DNA of 64,000 bases from Flaveria trinervia (GCA_025506515.1 CM046452.1:104173051-104237050); one strand, 5' to 3'; shown: positions 36,634 to 50,200, counted from the first letter of the stretch. Made by a program: numbers and translations. Notes: generated from the sequence alone by a model not told the origin.

Positions 36634-37285
36634 TCTTTACATATAATAAAAGAAAAAGGTTTTATCATTTGTCATCATATTAAACACTCAGTAACACATG
36701 TCAAATTTTTAAATAAATATTGTCACTTGTCATCATATTAAAACTCTTTTAAATTCCAAAAATTTCTCTTAATTTGATTTCCTAAAATAAAAAGTTTCTA
36801 AATTTTGAATTAATATCATTTATATTTTTAAATTCAAATAAATGTTAAAACTGAAACCATTATTTGTATTCCTTATAAATTATTTCGAGAAAATAAAAAG
36901 TCATTTTGTAATATTTGTATAGTGATCTTAACTAAAATTATGGTAAACATAATCTTAATTTTAAACATAATGTTAAGATGTAGTTTTCCATAATTTAAAT
37001 TTATATATACAATCACAACATAATTTAAGTTAACATGTTTCTTCACATCTGCAACTAAATTAGCAATAACATTTTATTAGTTTTAAATTTTAACAATTTA
37101 TTGGTTTTAACCTACATGTTGCCATATGACATGCTCTTAAAAGTTATAGTCACATATCATTCATATATGTCATTCTTATATATTATTATATATACTAGAA
37201 TATTATTAGTAATTAAATCTTAAATTTTAATTGTATTAATTATATTATTTTTTTAATTTGTGTAATACAGGAGATGTTTGGCTAG
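36634..37285 (+). mobile_element. Non-autonomous Helitron (candidate, 652 bp)
   Basis: Begins after an A with TCTTTACATATAATAAAAG at 36634, the family 5' pattern, followed by a TTTGTCATCATATTAAA stretch also typical of the family. A possible end is GGCTAG before T at 37285, after a decayed GTGTAATAC hairpin. The 3' end is uncertain. Confidence 0.45.
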
Positions 37286-37462
37286 TTTATTTAATATAGG
37301 CAAACATATTTATTTATTTAGGAAATATGTAAAAGCGTGTAACTATTTTTCAAAAGTAAAATTAATTATGAGAAGACCACATTCAGAAACTTATGATAGA
37401 ATGACCTTTTCACACTAGGTATATTTATATGTTTTTCTTCGAACATATATATAAAAGATAGC

Positions 37463-37915
37463 TTTAATAAACTCGTATATTAAACGTGTTGATATATAGA
37501 ATATTAAATACAATAAAATTTTATTAATTATTAAACATATATTTAAAATAAGATATAAGATAAGATATGATTGAATTACGTATGACTAAAAACTATAAGT
37601 AATAAAACAACAATATCAACTTATTAAACTTTTTTTCCCAAAATATTTTTTTAATATTTTGTTTCGAAACAAATCATAATTAAAATTTCATTTTTAAAAT
37701 TTCTTATTATAACTCTTTATATTAATTTTTTGGTATATAAAATTTATTTTTATTAAAACACTCATTTTAATTTTTTTGTGTATTTTTAAAAAGGTTTGAC
37801 GTTTTAAAAAAACTATTAAAGTTTGTATATTAATAAAAATATTTATTTTTTTATCTAAATATGTGATAAATAATATTATTAATAATTAAGTTATTTATTT
37901 ATTAGAATAGATAGA
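37463..37915 (-). mobile_element. Non-autonomous Helitron (about 453 bp)
   Basis: On the minus strand it begins after an A with TCTATCTATTCTAATAAATA at 37915. It ends near 37463 after a decayed hairpin (CACGTTTAATATACGAG). The last bases no longer match the end rule exactly. Confidence 0.5.
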
Positions 37916-38231
37916 TGGAAAAATTTAGTGAAAGGTAATGTATTAATGGCATGCGTCTTTTTTAGTTACCTTTATAGTTAATTTAAATATAAAAAATTAG
38001 ATTTAGCGCTTAACATAACTTGACTTTATGTATTTGTATTCAATTGAACAGTGTCGTGGTTAAGCCAATTAACTGCCGATAAATATCTTTGTAAAGTGCA
38101 CAATAAATATCCTACGTGAGAAAAATATCCAAAATACGAGAAAATCTTTAAGCATAATATCAAAATCTTCTTCACCTTAAATACGTTTTATTATTTTGAC
38201 TTTTTATAACTCATTTATATCTATAGTCTAA

Positions 38232-38817
38232 TCCCACTATTTTAATAAAAGGATAACTAGTTTTGTCACATGTCATTTTTTAAACACATCTAATGTCACA
38301 TGTTATCTTGACATTTAATTAATAAATATTTTTTCCGCCCAAAACAATTAAATCTATCATTTTTGTATTAACTTTTTAAATACATATATTGTTTCTAAAA
38401 TTAACGGGATATAAATTAAAAACATTCCATTTTAAACTAAAAAGCATATATATATATCTTCTAAACTCTATTAGTTAATTTTTAAAATTATTTTCTTATC
38501 AAATATTTATTTTTTAAAAGACAAAATAAGTCATAATTCTAAAATAATGTTTATTTTAAGATTGTATAGTATCACTTAAAGGCACACCAGTTATAATATT
38601 TTTTATATTTTTTCTATAGAATCTATTATTAGTAAAAACAAAGAAATGGTTTTAGAAATTAAAAAAAATACTATTGAAAAAATATATTTAAATTACATAT
38701 CAATATTTTCAATTATCTTTTATTTCATTACCGTCTCTTTTTTTTTCTTTTTTTATTTGTTACTATCAACAAATTGTTATTTTCAACCCGTGTAATATAT
38801 AGGTTTACTAAAGTTAG
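38232..38817 (+). mobile_element. Non-autonomous Helitron (586 bp)
   Basis: Begins after an A with TCCCACTATTTTAATAAAAG at 38232. It ends with CCCGTGTAATATATAGG, then AAAGTTAG before T at 38817. Its length equals that of the 8.8-kb copy. It is inserted in the opposite orientation to most copies here. Confidence 0.65.
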
Positions 38818-41545
38818 TATCTAATAAAACAATGTTTTTTTTAAACTTGTCATCTCTTTAAACAATTTTTTTAACATTTGTTATTTTTCTAAACATTCCC
38901 ACTTTATTTTCCCCTCCAAAAAAATATTATAGTAAATTAAACACTCAAACTAATTTCTCTCTCTTCATAAAAATTATTTTGGTCAATTGATGTATTTCTC
39001 TCTTTCATCTAAATTTTTTGAAATCAAACTATGTTTTTTAAAAAGAAATTTTATTAAGAAAATAAGAAAATAAATATCATATATTTTTCTAAAACATTAA
39101 ACCTTTTGAAATAAAATATTTTAAATCGATCATTTTTTAAAACAATTATAAAAACTATGAAATATTCTTTAAGCAATTGTATTAAAACAACCAAAATACT
39201 TAGAAACTTAAGTTTTTAATAAACAAGATTTTTATAAACAATATTTTTTTATAAAAAATCTTAAAACAAATATTTAAAGATGAAATTAGATAAGAGAGTT
39301 AAAAATATTATAATTGTTTTATCTCTTGAACAATTACGTATATATAATTTTATTTATATCTTATATTAAAATATCACACTGTAACGTTTCGTGTTTATTA
39401 GTAACTATAATCCGTTTAATAAATGGGTTTCTAGATTATCTATTTATTTATTTATATATCTATCTATCCATAACCTATCAATTATTTATTTACTTAAAAT
39501 AACTATTTATATGTAGTTATAATCATATTTTAACTTCAGACATGGTTTTATAATTCATAAATTTGTATTACTAACTATTTATTATTTTATTTATTCAACC
39601 CGTGTAATACACGAAATATTAACCTAATGATAATCATATATATGACTTATGACTTGAAATCCTTGAGCATCGTGCTAATAAAATAAGATGGGGTTAAATG
39701 TATCGTTTTACTAAGTGTACCCATTATGTGAGAGAAAAGTATTTTTTTTCGGAGTGAGATCCATCCATCAAGTTAGTAAAGGAGTTACGTTTAACAACAC
39801 ACTCAAACGTACTTGATTGTTATGTAAACTCATTATATTGATTAAATCCATTCTCCCGACACAAGAAGATGACGGAACACTTACTCAAAATATCACTTAT
39901 CATATTCCATCGTGGAATACTTATTTTTTCTGAAGAATTCGTCATGCCATATCTGATCTGTACATAATATCATAAAAAGTAAATATAAAATATTAGCTGC
40001 TACTTAATATCGACAATAGGTCTGAAAAAATATTTAAAAATAAAAACTTTGAATATTAGCACCTTGTTGAACTAACATGGTAGTTAACTGGAAGTTGCGG
40101 CTAGGTCACCTCCTTTTTAAGGAGAGCTAACACTTGTTAGGTATTTTGTTTTGACGTTACTTCATGTTAGTGGCGGAGCTCCCATCATAGGGGCCATGGG
40201 CGAAAGTAACCTATTTTAGGAAGGCAAACTCTATATTTCTTAGAAAAAGTCACAGCGTACGTGTGTGGTTCAACATTTTAAAGTTTTTGTCCCGTTTAAC
40301 GGCCCATTGCAACATGCTGGTTCTAAATTGATTTAGTTGTTGTTTTATATTTCGCTTGTTTGGTTCAACGTTTACTTTTCATTCGCTTTTTTACTGCTTT
40401 TTGTTTCTTTTTAATACTAGATTTTTTGTTTTTGATGATCACTAGAGGTGACATGCCATCGATGCTACTTGTCATTATTTTGTGCCCATGTTGCAACGAG
40501 GGGCTTAATACTAGTTCACTCCTATAATCCTTCTTATATTCGAATCCAAGAAGTTTTTCTTAATTAAAACTAGAATTAAACTTCCAAGTAATAAAAGCGT
40601 TTAAAATAATACCAATATCACACCACCATTAATGATTATCAACACTGAAATTATGATATTAATACGAAGAAATAAGACCAAAACGTAAAACATATAAAAA
40701 TATAACTAAGTCGATTTAAGACTAACGTGTTGCAACGAACCTGTTAAAGGAAGAAAATATATGTAAAAACAAAAAACCACGCACGCATGTTGTGTTGTGT
40801 CAACTCATAGAATTTAGAATTAAATATAAAATTGGTGAATTGCACATTCATGTTTTTGTCATATTAACTTGCAAAATCTAAAACGAACGTAAGACGAAAA
40901 TTGACAACATATGAAAAGTATAGAAACAAAGTTGAAAATATACAATTTTATGAGTTTAAATTGCAAAAGATAAAAAATATCGGATTTAAAGTAAAAATAA
41001 TTAAATTTGGAATGTTACTTTGTAAAATATAAAAACTTTTGAGTTAAAAGTGAAACTTCAATTTTTTTTTACGTAATGTACAATATCATTATATATAATT
41101 TTTTTTATATAATTAATATAATATAAATTTCTGTACCCTACCCTACCATACATGTTAGACATCTTAGTTACTTTGTACTTATTTTTCTTAAATAATTTAC
41201 CTTGCTTGAACATACCTTCTCGGATGCAAGAATTTTATTAATTTTGCTACTCTCTAATAAATTATTTACCACCAATACGTTCCTGGCTCGTTAAATAATA
41301 AGTTAAAAGCTTAGTACCTCTTACTCTCTTCAAACTAAAATCAGCCTATTAAAAGAAATGAAAACTGAACTAATAAAATAAAACCGTTACTAGAGTTTGT
41401 TAGTTGTGGTTCAATATTAATTTCATTACACCCATACTAAATACACGTAAAATTCATATGACAGCTTCGCGCCTAGAAATCACATGATACACAAACTGGA
41501 GAAGTCAACTTCTAAAAGTTTTATAGTATTAATAATAAAGACGAG
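38818..41545. other. Spacer with two more Helitron 3' ends
   Basis: No gene seen. On the plus strand, CCCGTGTAATACACG followed by CCTAA before T ends at 39627, and CCCATGTTGCAACGAGGGG followed by ATACTAG before T ends at 40514. Both look like Helitron 3' ends whose 5' ends I could not place. The rest is AT-rich. Confidence 0.5.
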
Positions 41546-42121
41546 TCAACTCATCTTTATCGATCTCCAAGGTGTTAGAGCTTCATAAGAGCCATACCCT
41601 TTGCCCATCAGATCTGCACCGTTGATTCCCAACCGACGGCCCGGATTAAACGGGCTGCATGCTCCGTACGCGAAGGTCCACCCTAGTGGCTGCACCTGCA
41701 TCTGCACCTCGTTCGCCTCCATCTCCGCTAACACCCTGTAGAACAGATCCACTTCACACGGTAACAATATCGGCCCTTTACAGTTGTAACCGTATTCCGT
41801 TTCAGCATCTTCTAGAAGCGTCATGAACAACGGATGATTCACGTACTTCGTCTTCACCGCGAACCGTTGTTTATCCGGTCCGACGTACACCGGAAAACAC
41901 CCCTCCGGCGTCATTATCTTCTTCTTCGTCTTCCTTGTTTTCGTCGTTGTTGTTGTCGTCGTCGTCGTCGTCGTTGTTGTTGTCTCTGAGCTCCATGATT
42001 TGCTCTTCGTTAATCCGATAACTCCGCCTCTGCCGCTGCGGCTGATCGGCAACGATCGACAACGCTTCCATGTCTTCATGAGAAAGTTCTTCGTTCCGGT
42101 GGTGCTTTTGATGGATTCCAT
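41546..42121 (-). CDS. SAUR family auxin-responsive protein
   Basis: Intronless, 191 residues. The SAUR domain covers about residues 70-145 (EGCFPVYVGPDKQRFAVKTK, then YVNHPLFMTLLEDAETEYGY and GPILLPCEVDLFYRVLAEME). SAUR proteins promote or tune cell expansion, in many cases by inhibiting PP2C-D phosphatases that restrain plasma-membrane proton pumps. The N-terminal part is basic and Ser-rich. It is followed by 14 consecutive Thr residues encoded by a mixed ACA/ACG run (about 41942-41985), which is longer than usual for the family and prone to length change. The tail after the domain is Gly/Asn-rich. The single exon and size fit the longer SAUR subclass. The exact orthologue is not assignable. 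Confidence 0.9.
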   Translation of the reverse strand: MESIKSTTGTKNFLMKTWKRCRSLPISRSGRGGVIGLTKSKSWSSETTTTTTTTTTTTTTKTRKTKKKIMTPEGCFPVYVGPDKQRFAVKTKYVNHPLFMTLLEDAETEYGYNCKGPILLPCEVDLFYRVLAEMEANEVQMQVQPLGWTFAYGACSPFNPGRRLGINGADLMGKGYGSYEALTPWRSIKMS

Positions 42122-42325
42122 TGAGAACTGATGAAATTGAAAGGTTAGGGTTTTGAGTTATCGATTAGTGATGTGAGAATTGATTGTTTGATTGATCTAT
42201 CCTCTGTCATAGGCTAAATCGAACATTGATCTGGTTTCTGGTTTTGATTTGTTGGAGATGATGAACATCTGAATCAACTGAAATTGGAGGTATGATGATG
42301 GAAAATGTGGGAAAAATATAAAGGA

Positions 42326-42334
42326 TTTTATAGG
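42326..42334 (-). promoter_or_regulatory. SAUR TATA box (candidate)
   Basis: On the gene strand CTATAAAAT lies about 205 bases upstream of the SAUR ATG. A second AT-rich candidate (TTTATATTT) lies a few bases further upstream. A CACGTG G-box core lies at about 42441. No transcription data are available to choose. Confidence 0.4.
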
Positions 42335-45300
42335 AGAAAATGGCTATAAAATGGGTTTAGAATGGATCGGGTAATACCCGATTTACAACGAGAGGCATGA
42401 TATCATATGTTGTCTAACATATTGTAGTTCAGTTTTGTCAACACGTGAAGTCATCTGACGTTTTATTAAAAAAAATGTAACTGTCATTTTACAAAGGGGT
42501 GTAGGTCGTGTGCTTAAACATAATCTATTTCAAGAGGGTAATTGATTTGATATACGAGTAGGATTTTTTGGTTGGTTTGGGCGGTTTGTCTTGATGAATG
42601 TACTAATTTACTTGTTTCTTGTGTTGACGATGATCTATTGTTCAATAGCTTTAATCGGATAAACTTTTGATTGATTATGTATAAGTTGAATGGATGTAAT
42701 TGGATGGTGATACTAAAAATGGATATATTACGCATCAATGGCGAAGCATAGTCAGGGGTTGCCGTCCTCTTTTTTGTCGGTAGCGTTAAACTTTAATCCG
42801 CTAGCATTAAATTTTAGTCCGGTAGTATAAGTTTTTGGTCAATGAGTGTAAATTAAATGTAAAACTCGAGTTCGTCCCCTTAAAAAAATTTATTTCGCCC
42901 CCAAACCCACTATGAGAATGTTCAAACTATGCCACTAATACTCGTATTTAGTTACGATAGAATGAAGGCACTATTCAACTAACTACATTAAACTAATGTT
43001 CTAAAGCTAATGTAAAACCAAAACCGTACCAAAGGGTTCTAAACCAGTAAACCATCAAGGTTTTACAAGTTCTCAATAATCAATAAAAATTAATAATAAA
43101 TAAAAGTAAACCTTAATATTTATAAAAGTAACACTACTAAAAAGGAAGCAATAATATGTATAATTTGAGCTAAAGAATGTACCCAATTAGCTGATATTGA
43201 AATTTCAAACCAAATTTTTTTTAAGTGATTATATATCAAAATTTAACCATAACGTTGAAATGATACGTTTATTGGTCCAATAATTTCACTACTTAAATAT
43301 TCGATTTACATTTAGTTTATTGACTTTTGCTGAAGGAATTTGTTTAAATTATGTCTAAGCGATTAATAAATATAGAGCATTTTATATGTTTATAATATTT
43401 TTTTTCGAGTTGTGTCTTCCACGCCCATATATTTTTTATAATATTGTTTCACAAAATATATTTATTATCAAGTTATTTTATTAAACGAAATGTGCCATGC
43501 CACCTGTCAAATTAAAAACATTAATTCATCTCAATTCTTTGCTCACGTAGTATCAATTAATAGAGTAAGCCCGATTTTTTTTTTTTGCCAAAGTGGTGTT
43601 TTATAGAAAACTATTACCAATTAGGTGGACTTTTTAAAATATTTATCAATTATATTGAAACACATTTAATCTTTATTTAAAAAAATAAAACAAAAAATAG
43701 ATTAGGAAACAGATTATCCTACGTGAACTCTGCACAACAACTTCTCCCCCTCTCTTCCGAAACATCAAAAACTTAATCTCCATTATGTCGTCTAATTTTC
43801 AACAGAAGATTAATTGTGTGGTCTAGTTGCGACTCACTTTCAATGATTTCAGTTCCATATTCATTAGAACACCAATCGTTTTGTCTGACTACATACCGAT
43901 GTCAAACGATTTCTCTTCAATTTGTTTCATTTTGTTTGATTTAGGCATCTCGAAAGAACCATCGTTCTCAGGTGTGTTTGATTTCATAATATATGTTTGA
44001 TATGGTATCAAGTTTTTGCATTATATGTTTGCATCGTAATTGATTCAATTTGAATCATCATGTTCTAGTAAGTGCTTTGTGCTATTAGAAATGGATGATG
44101 TTAATTAAAGAGTTATGACTACGAACAAATAGGAAAAAACACTAACATCTGTATCAGAGCTATTATTTTCTATTCACCACAAACAAATTACTACCATCAA
44201 AACAGTATTTGTTTCGTAATCATGATTCGTTGATAGATATTTTATTTATATCAATTATTTGCTTGTGTTGTGTCAAAACTTATATTATTGGGAGTTGTAT
44301 AATGTTTAGAAGTTATAATACAAATTAAAACGAGATAAGTGTCTAAACTATATTTACTAGATGAGAATTAGATAAAATCATAAAAAAATAACAAAATATA
44401 AATGTTATTTCAGTAGAATCAATCATACATTTTATAAAGATATATTAAGTTCAACATATTTTGACACAACTTGAAACACGACATGTAAGTAATCAAGTTT
44501 TAATCGACTACTATACTTATTTAGTCAAACACGTCATCATGAATATGAGTTGCTTAATTGTTGAAAAACTTGATCATGACTTATTAAATGAGTTAATTAA
44601 CCTGTAAACCTGTTTAAACATTTTTTTTCTTTCTACAAACGTTCTTATATAGATATTAAAGATGTTATATTTAAAAATGTTAAAGATCTAAAGTTAACAG
44701 TTATTTTTTTTAAATTTTCCATATAACTATAATTATCAAAAGTAAAATTACTTTTCCATCTTGGAATATCATCTCTGATTATCATTTATCATCAACTTTG
44801 TTTACTATATCTAACCATTTACCATTTACCATTTACACTCATTTATTTTAAATTTTCTAGTTAAAAATGAACACGAAACGATTTTAAGCGTCTCCATAAC
44901 CAGATATCACAAATAAGTATATTTTCCCTGTTTATTAAAAATTAAAGGTGAGTTAGAGTGAATAATTCTAGGTATCGAATATCGTGACGCGTTCTTCAGT
45001 TCTTGTGCATTTTATACTTGGAGGTTAGTATTTAAATATTACTTTTACTATATACTTACCGTTCTAAAGGTAATCGTATTTTGATGGTCTGTCATTATTA
45101 CGCTAACAAATTATAAAACTAACAGTTTTATTTCGAAATTACGATCTAAAATAAATAATTTATATTAACGTGTTCGTAGTCAAAAACTTAAAACAAAGGA
45201 TATAAAAATTGATAGAAATAACGAACGTATAATTCATCACAAATGACCAGTTCCACGCTGGATGTGTTAGTTGGGCCTGATTAAACTTCAAGGCGGCATG

Positions 45301-45934
45301 CAAATTGCAATACATATATATGTGCATTTATATAATTTGATTTAAATTAATGGTTTTATAACTTCTATTACTTATTTAGAGTTTTTCTAAATGGTTTTAT
45401 ATCCCGTTGAACTTATGTAATAATGTGTATCTCTTAATGATTTTATTTAAACAGCTTAACAGATCAGATTTAATAATTTTGTCATTTAATCTGTTGTTTC
45501 ATTAATTATATTTATAATTATATGAAGAAAAGTTTATTTTCTAAACGCTACCGGTTTTATTAATTTATTAATTAACAGAAGAACAATTATATCAACTAAA
45601 AGCCATATTAAACATATGTATTTAATATATTACTTTTTGTGTATACACAAATAGAATACCGACGGGACACTAGTTACTAAATTAAACTTTGAGTGATTTT
45701 TCATCCAGTAATGACCTAAAAGCCAAGGTTTTAGTCCATAAAAAGTTAATGCTTCGTTCTATGAAAACTTTTAATTTATTGGGATTTCATATGAACTCCT
45801 AACTAACAATGAAAATAAGAAAACGCCTTGAAGTTTAATTTCGTATTAAAGTATCTAAAAAGGTTTAAGTCGCCTTACCTCTTCCTTTTACCTTTTCAAA
45901 CTATTTTAGGCCATTACATAATTTAGCTATTACT

Positions 45935-45992
<58 letters not shown>

Positions 45993-46223
45993 TTTTCAAT
46001 CCATTTTAGGCCATTATATTGTATTGGTTTATAGTGCCGAACTAACAATAAGAATAAGATGCTAGAATATGGAGGTTTATCCACGGTATGGCCTTAAATG
46101 GATACATGTCTTCCTATTGGTTGAATTTTTTTCAAAGTAAATGGTTATATTCTTGATTTGACTGGTTAGGGTTAATTAGTGATTTACGATTATCTATATT
46201 ATAATTTTGATTATATATATATA

Positions 46224-46255
<32 letters not shown>
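42335..46255. other. Gene-poor spacer with TA arrays
   Basis: No gene seen. A TA array of about 50 bp (45938-45987) is flanked by two similar 28-bp segments (ACCTTTTCAA...TTTTAGGCCATTA) at about 45889 and 45990. A second TA array lies at 46212-46255. A possible Helitron 3' end (CGACGGGACACTAG before T) ends at 45673. Confidence 0.5.
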
Positions 46256-46258
<3 letters not shown>

Positions 46259-46781
46259 GAGGGTTCAAATAAGAATCATTTTTTTGTGAGAATTTTAATC
46301 TCAGCCACTCATTTTTTATCACATGCAAATCACATGTCATTTCCCTCTTTTTAAACGTTCGTAACCTTTTTCACGACATTATTTTTAAAAAAAAATCATC
46401 ATAAAATTCAGTATTTTTTATCTTTCCAACGCCTACCATATTGATATATACTTTTCTAAAAAAAATCGTACATCCGTTGTTTACATATGTGTAAATCTAG
46501 TTATACACAAGTGTAGTACTGGATTTACACATGTGTAAATCCGATATTACACATGTGTAAAACAAATTTCGTTTAAAAAAGGGATTTTTTTATTTTTTAT
46601 AAATTTTTTATATTTTTTATGAAAGAGAGAAAGTCGAGGAATAGTTTTGTGTTTTTATTTTCTTTTATTTATAAATTTTTTAAATATGTTTTTGTTAATT
46701 ACAATTTTGCCATTGAGAACTAGTGGTTGAGATTGATTACTAAAATTTTCACAAAAAAGCCAGTTCTCATTTGATCCCTCC

Positions 46782-46782
<1 letters not shown>
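46256..46782. mobile_element. MITE with inverted ends inside a TA array (527 bp)
   Basis: The left end GGGGAGGGTTCAAATAAGAA matches the reverse complement of the right end (GGGAGGGATCAAATGAGAAC). Similarity continues inward through TTTTTTGTGA and the CTCAGCCACT/CTCAACCACT block. Both sides are TA repeats, so a target duplication cannot be resolved. It has no coding capacity and contains the palindrome at 46521-46542. This is a common plant MITE type, perhaps Mutator-related. Confidence 0.8.
46521..46542. repeat. Perfect 22-bp palindrome in the MITE
   Basis: The 22 bases centred on ACATGT equal their own reverse complement exactly. Similar half-units (ACACATGTGTAAA) occur just downstream, and a diverged one upstream. 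It may be a cruciform-prone core of the MITE. Confidence 0.85.
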
Positions 46783-46816
<34 letters not shown>

Positions 46817-46848
46817 TTATATATATTTATATGTATGTATATATCTTA

Positions 46849-47240
46849 TCTTACTACTCTAATAAAAGGGTAAATGGGGGTACATGCGGAAGATTTAATG
46901 GTGTTTAACAAAAATGGACGGAGGTACGTAAAATGTTAGCATTTGTAAACTCATGTATGCAAACTGTTAAGCTAAAGCTAATCCTGTTAACACCCTTAAA
47001 ACACATGTATGAAAATTGCAATTTACTCTTAAAATAATTAATAAATTGGGTGAATTGACAGTTTTGCCCCTCACTTGAGGAGCACGTGGGGGAAATTTAA
47101 CAGTTGTTTAACGGAAATTGGACGGAGGTACGTAAAGTGTTAGCATTCGTAAACTTAGGTATGCAAACTGTTAAGCTGGGGCTGATCTTGTTAACACCCC
47201 CAAAACATAGGTATGAATATTGTAATTTACTATTAAATTA
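46849..47240 (+). repeat. Direct repeat pair next to a Helitron-type 5' end
   Basis: TCTTACTACTCTAATAAAAG after an A at 46849 fits the family 5' end. It is followed by two copies of about 125 bp (46914-47035 and 47113-47235) sharing GGACGGAGGTACGTAAA and ATGCAAACTGTTAAGCT. From 47225 a stretch resembles the interior of the 2.2-kb Helitron in reverse orientation. The 3' end was not found. Confidence 0.55.
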
Positions 47241-50200
47241 ACTTATAAGTAAGAACTTTAGGTAATAATCAAATTATATTGAACATTAGAAAATATATAA
47301 ATATCCAAAAACTTCTTTGTATACAAAATTTGGCGTTTTTTTGTAATTTTATCATCATTATCTAATATTAATAATTTTAATTCATGTCTACTTGTAACTT
47401 GAGATAATGAAAAATAGAGATTCAATCGATGTCGGGGACAAAACATGAAATGATTACACAAAAGTTGGACTATCTTTGTGATTTTTAAAGTTTGAGGGCC
47501 AAACATATAATTTATTTAAACCATATGGACCATTTATGTAATTTTCTCTTTTTGTTGACCAAAAAAACAAATCAATTTCTTGTTTACATCAATTAAAACT
47601 AAATCAAAGTTTTATGCTTTCATAAACAAAAACATAAATTAATCAAATTGATGTTAAAAAACCAAAATACTAAAGTTTATATTGAAATCAAAATCAAATT
47701 CTTAAATCGTACAAACCACTACTACTATTGCAATCAAGATTTGTATATATGAGCATTGAATTGAGACTTTGCAGAATAGCTTTTGTTATTTAAAACTTGA
47801 GGTGTGCATGATATTAAATAGATCAATGAATGCATAAAATGATTAGTGAGTTGAACTTGAAACATAACGTGATTTGAGGTAAATTGAAACCATGATATGC
47901 ATGTAAATTGAAAATGATATAAAATGGTTCATCTTTCCATTTGAAAATCGATATCATGATTTGGGAAAATCAAAACCTTAAATTGATTATTTGAGACCTT
48001 TGGTTTAATAAAATATAAAATTGTTTCGGAATAGAAGACGTGTATGGGGTTTCTTCTCCTTTGCATAGGACGAGTGAATTATTCCACCATTTAATTACTT
48101 GTTTGAATAAACAAGAATCCAACATATTTCAATTCACAATTGTTGGGATAAAATTAACTTGTTTTTGGATGAAAAAAATAGTCAACTATAAGTTTGTAAG
48201 TTGTAATCTTTTTCAATTTTTATTTTGAAACCATCACAATGTCTTTTGTAATGAGTTTTATTTTTCAAAATAGGATTGGTAGAAAATTAATTTAACAAAG
48301 TGAGTGCTTTAAAAAATATTTACCAAAATGATTTTTTACTAAAAAGTTAAATTTTCTTATTCATAATATAATTGGATAAAATTATTTCTATTTTTACCAA
48401 TGTTATTTAAATAAAATTAAAAGAAAAAAGTTTTAATAAAATACAAATCAATTTAGCATCTCTCATGATTAAAAAAAATGTTTTATAATTGTTTTTATGA
48501 AGGTTTTATTTTTCAATAACGTTTTCTCATAAAAAACTATTAATACTCTTTCATCAGTATTTTTTAACGTCTATTTATAAAATACTTTTTCTTATAGAAA
48601 AATGATTTTTTATAAAACTAAATAATTTATGTATTTTTTTAAAATAACGATATATATTAGATACTTGTTTTAAACATAAATTTATATATATTAATAATCA
48701 TTTATATAAGTATATACATAAAAGAAAAAAAACATCGTATACATACAACGTTAGTTTCGCCTTGCGAGTCGGCTCGATCTCGACATATGAAGCTCGGGCT
48801 TATAATCATTTATTAAATGAGTCGTAAAATGAGTTCGAGCTTGTTTAAGCTAAGCTTAAGTAGAATTTTTAGCAAGTCGGTCTCGAGTGGCTCACGAGAC
48901 GGGGTGACTCGTTTCTTCCCTAATTGTTGCTAGAATTCTATTAGCAATATCCATCCTATCAGTAATTGAGGATTACATTTATAATTCGTAAAATAAAATA
49001 ATAATAAACCAATAACTTTTTTTTGTTTCATCATGATATTTATATAAAATATTTTTGAAGAATGCATTTTTTGTTAAAAATAGTTTTTCTTATTATTAAG
49101 CTACTTAAAAATATTTTCACAAAAATACATTTTTAAAAATAATAAAAAAATAAATGTGTATACTTTTGTGTGAAATTGAAACAAAATTATAGTAATTTTT
49201 TTTTTCAACTTTTCTATGTAAAAATACGATTTAAAATTAAATATGAGTGAATTAAAATCAATCAAAATGTTTTAGAAAAACTTGATGTTCTTAATTACGA
49301 CATATGAACCAAATGACTTTACAAATTTATTAACCTTTGTACTTGACTATTTTTAAATAATATTATTTTAAAAGTGAATTAAGTTTAATCAATAATATTA
49401 TAGTAAAAAATACTTTCTTAAACACCTATTATGGTAAATAAGTATTCTACATACACTATTTTAGGAAAAAAACTCAATTTGTAATTTTAGTAATAGTTAA
49501 TTTTATTCGAATGAATCATGACTAATAATAAAGATAAATACGTTTTTAGGCGGGAAACTAATGGAAGCCTAAGAAAACGACACGTGGCACTAAATATATT
49601 GTTTTATTAATAAGTATAGATTAATAAGTATAGATTCAGAAAGAAATCTGTTTATTAAAGTAATAATTAAGTCAATATATTTTTAATAAGTCAACTTTTT
49701 TAAAACAAAAAATAATTAAATTTTGGAGTTGTAATAAGAAAAATTTTTAAAATGTTATTTTTATACGGTTTATTTTAGAATAAAATGTTTATTTTTTAAA
49801 AAATTTTAAAAAGTTGATACCACTATTTTATTATTTATAGTCATTTCTGATACGTAATTTCAGTTATATCATATCTTAAAATATCATTTTATAATTAATA
49901 TATACACTAAAGCTAATATTGTTATAAAAGAAGCAATGTTTTCAATACCAAGTGTTAAATTTTATATAAAAAAGGTAAGATTTTATAAGGGGTGACATTT
50001 ATACACACATTTATTTATCAGAGAGGAGCATTACAAAGTAAATTACAAGCACCCCACATGCCACATCAACACACGTGTAAATAACAACACCGAGTAAATT
50101 CATTATTCATGTAAAAACACGTTTAATAAGTTATAACACCTTGAAAATTCAATTTATAAAATATAACAACAACACTGTATTACACACTGTGTTATATACT

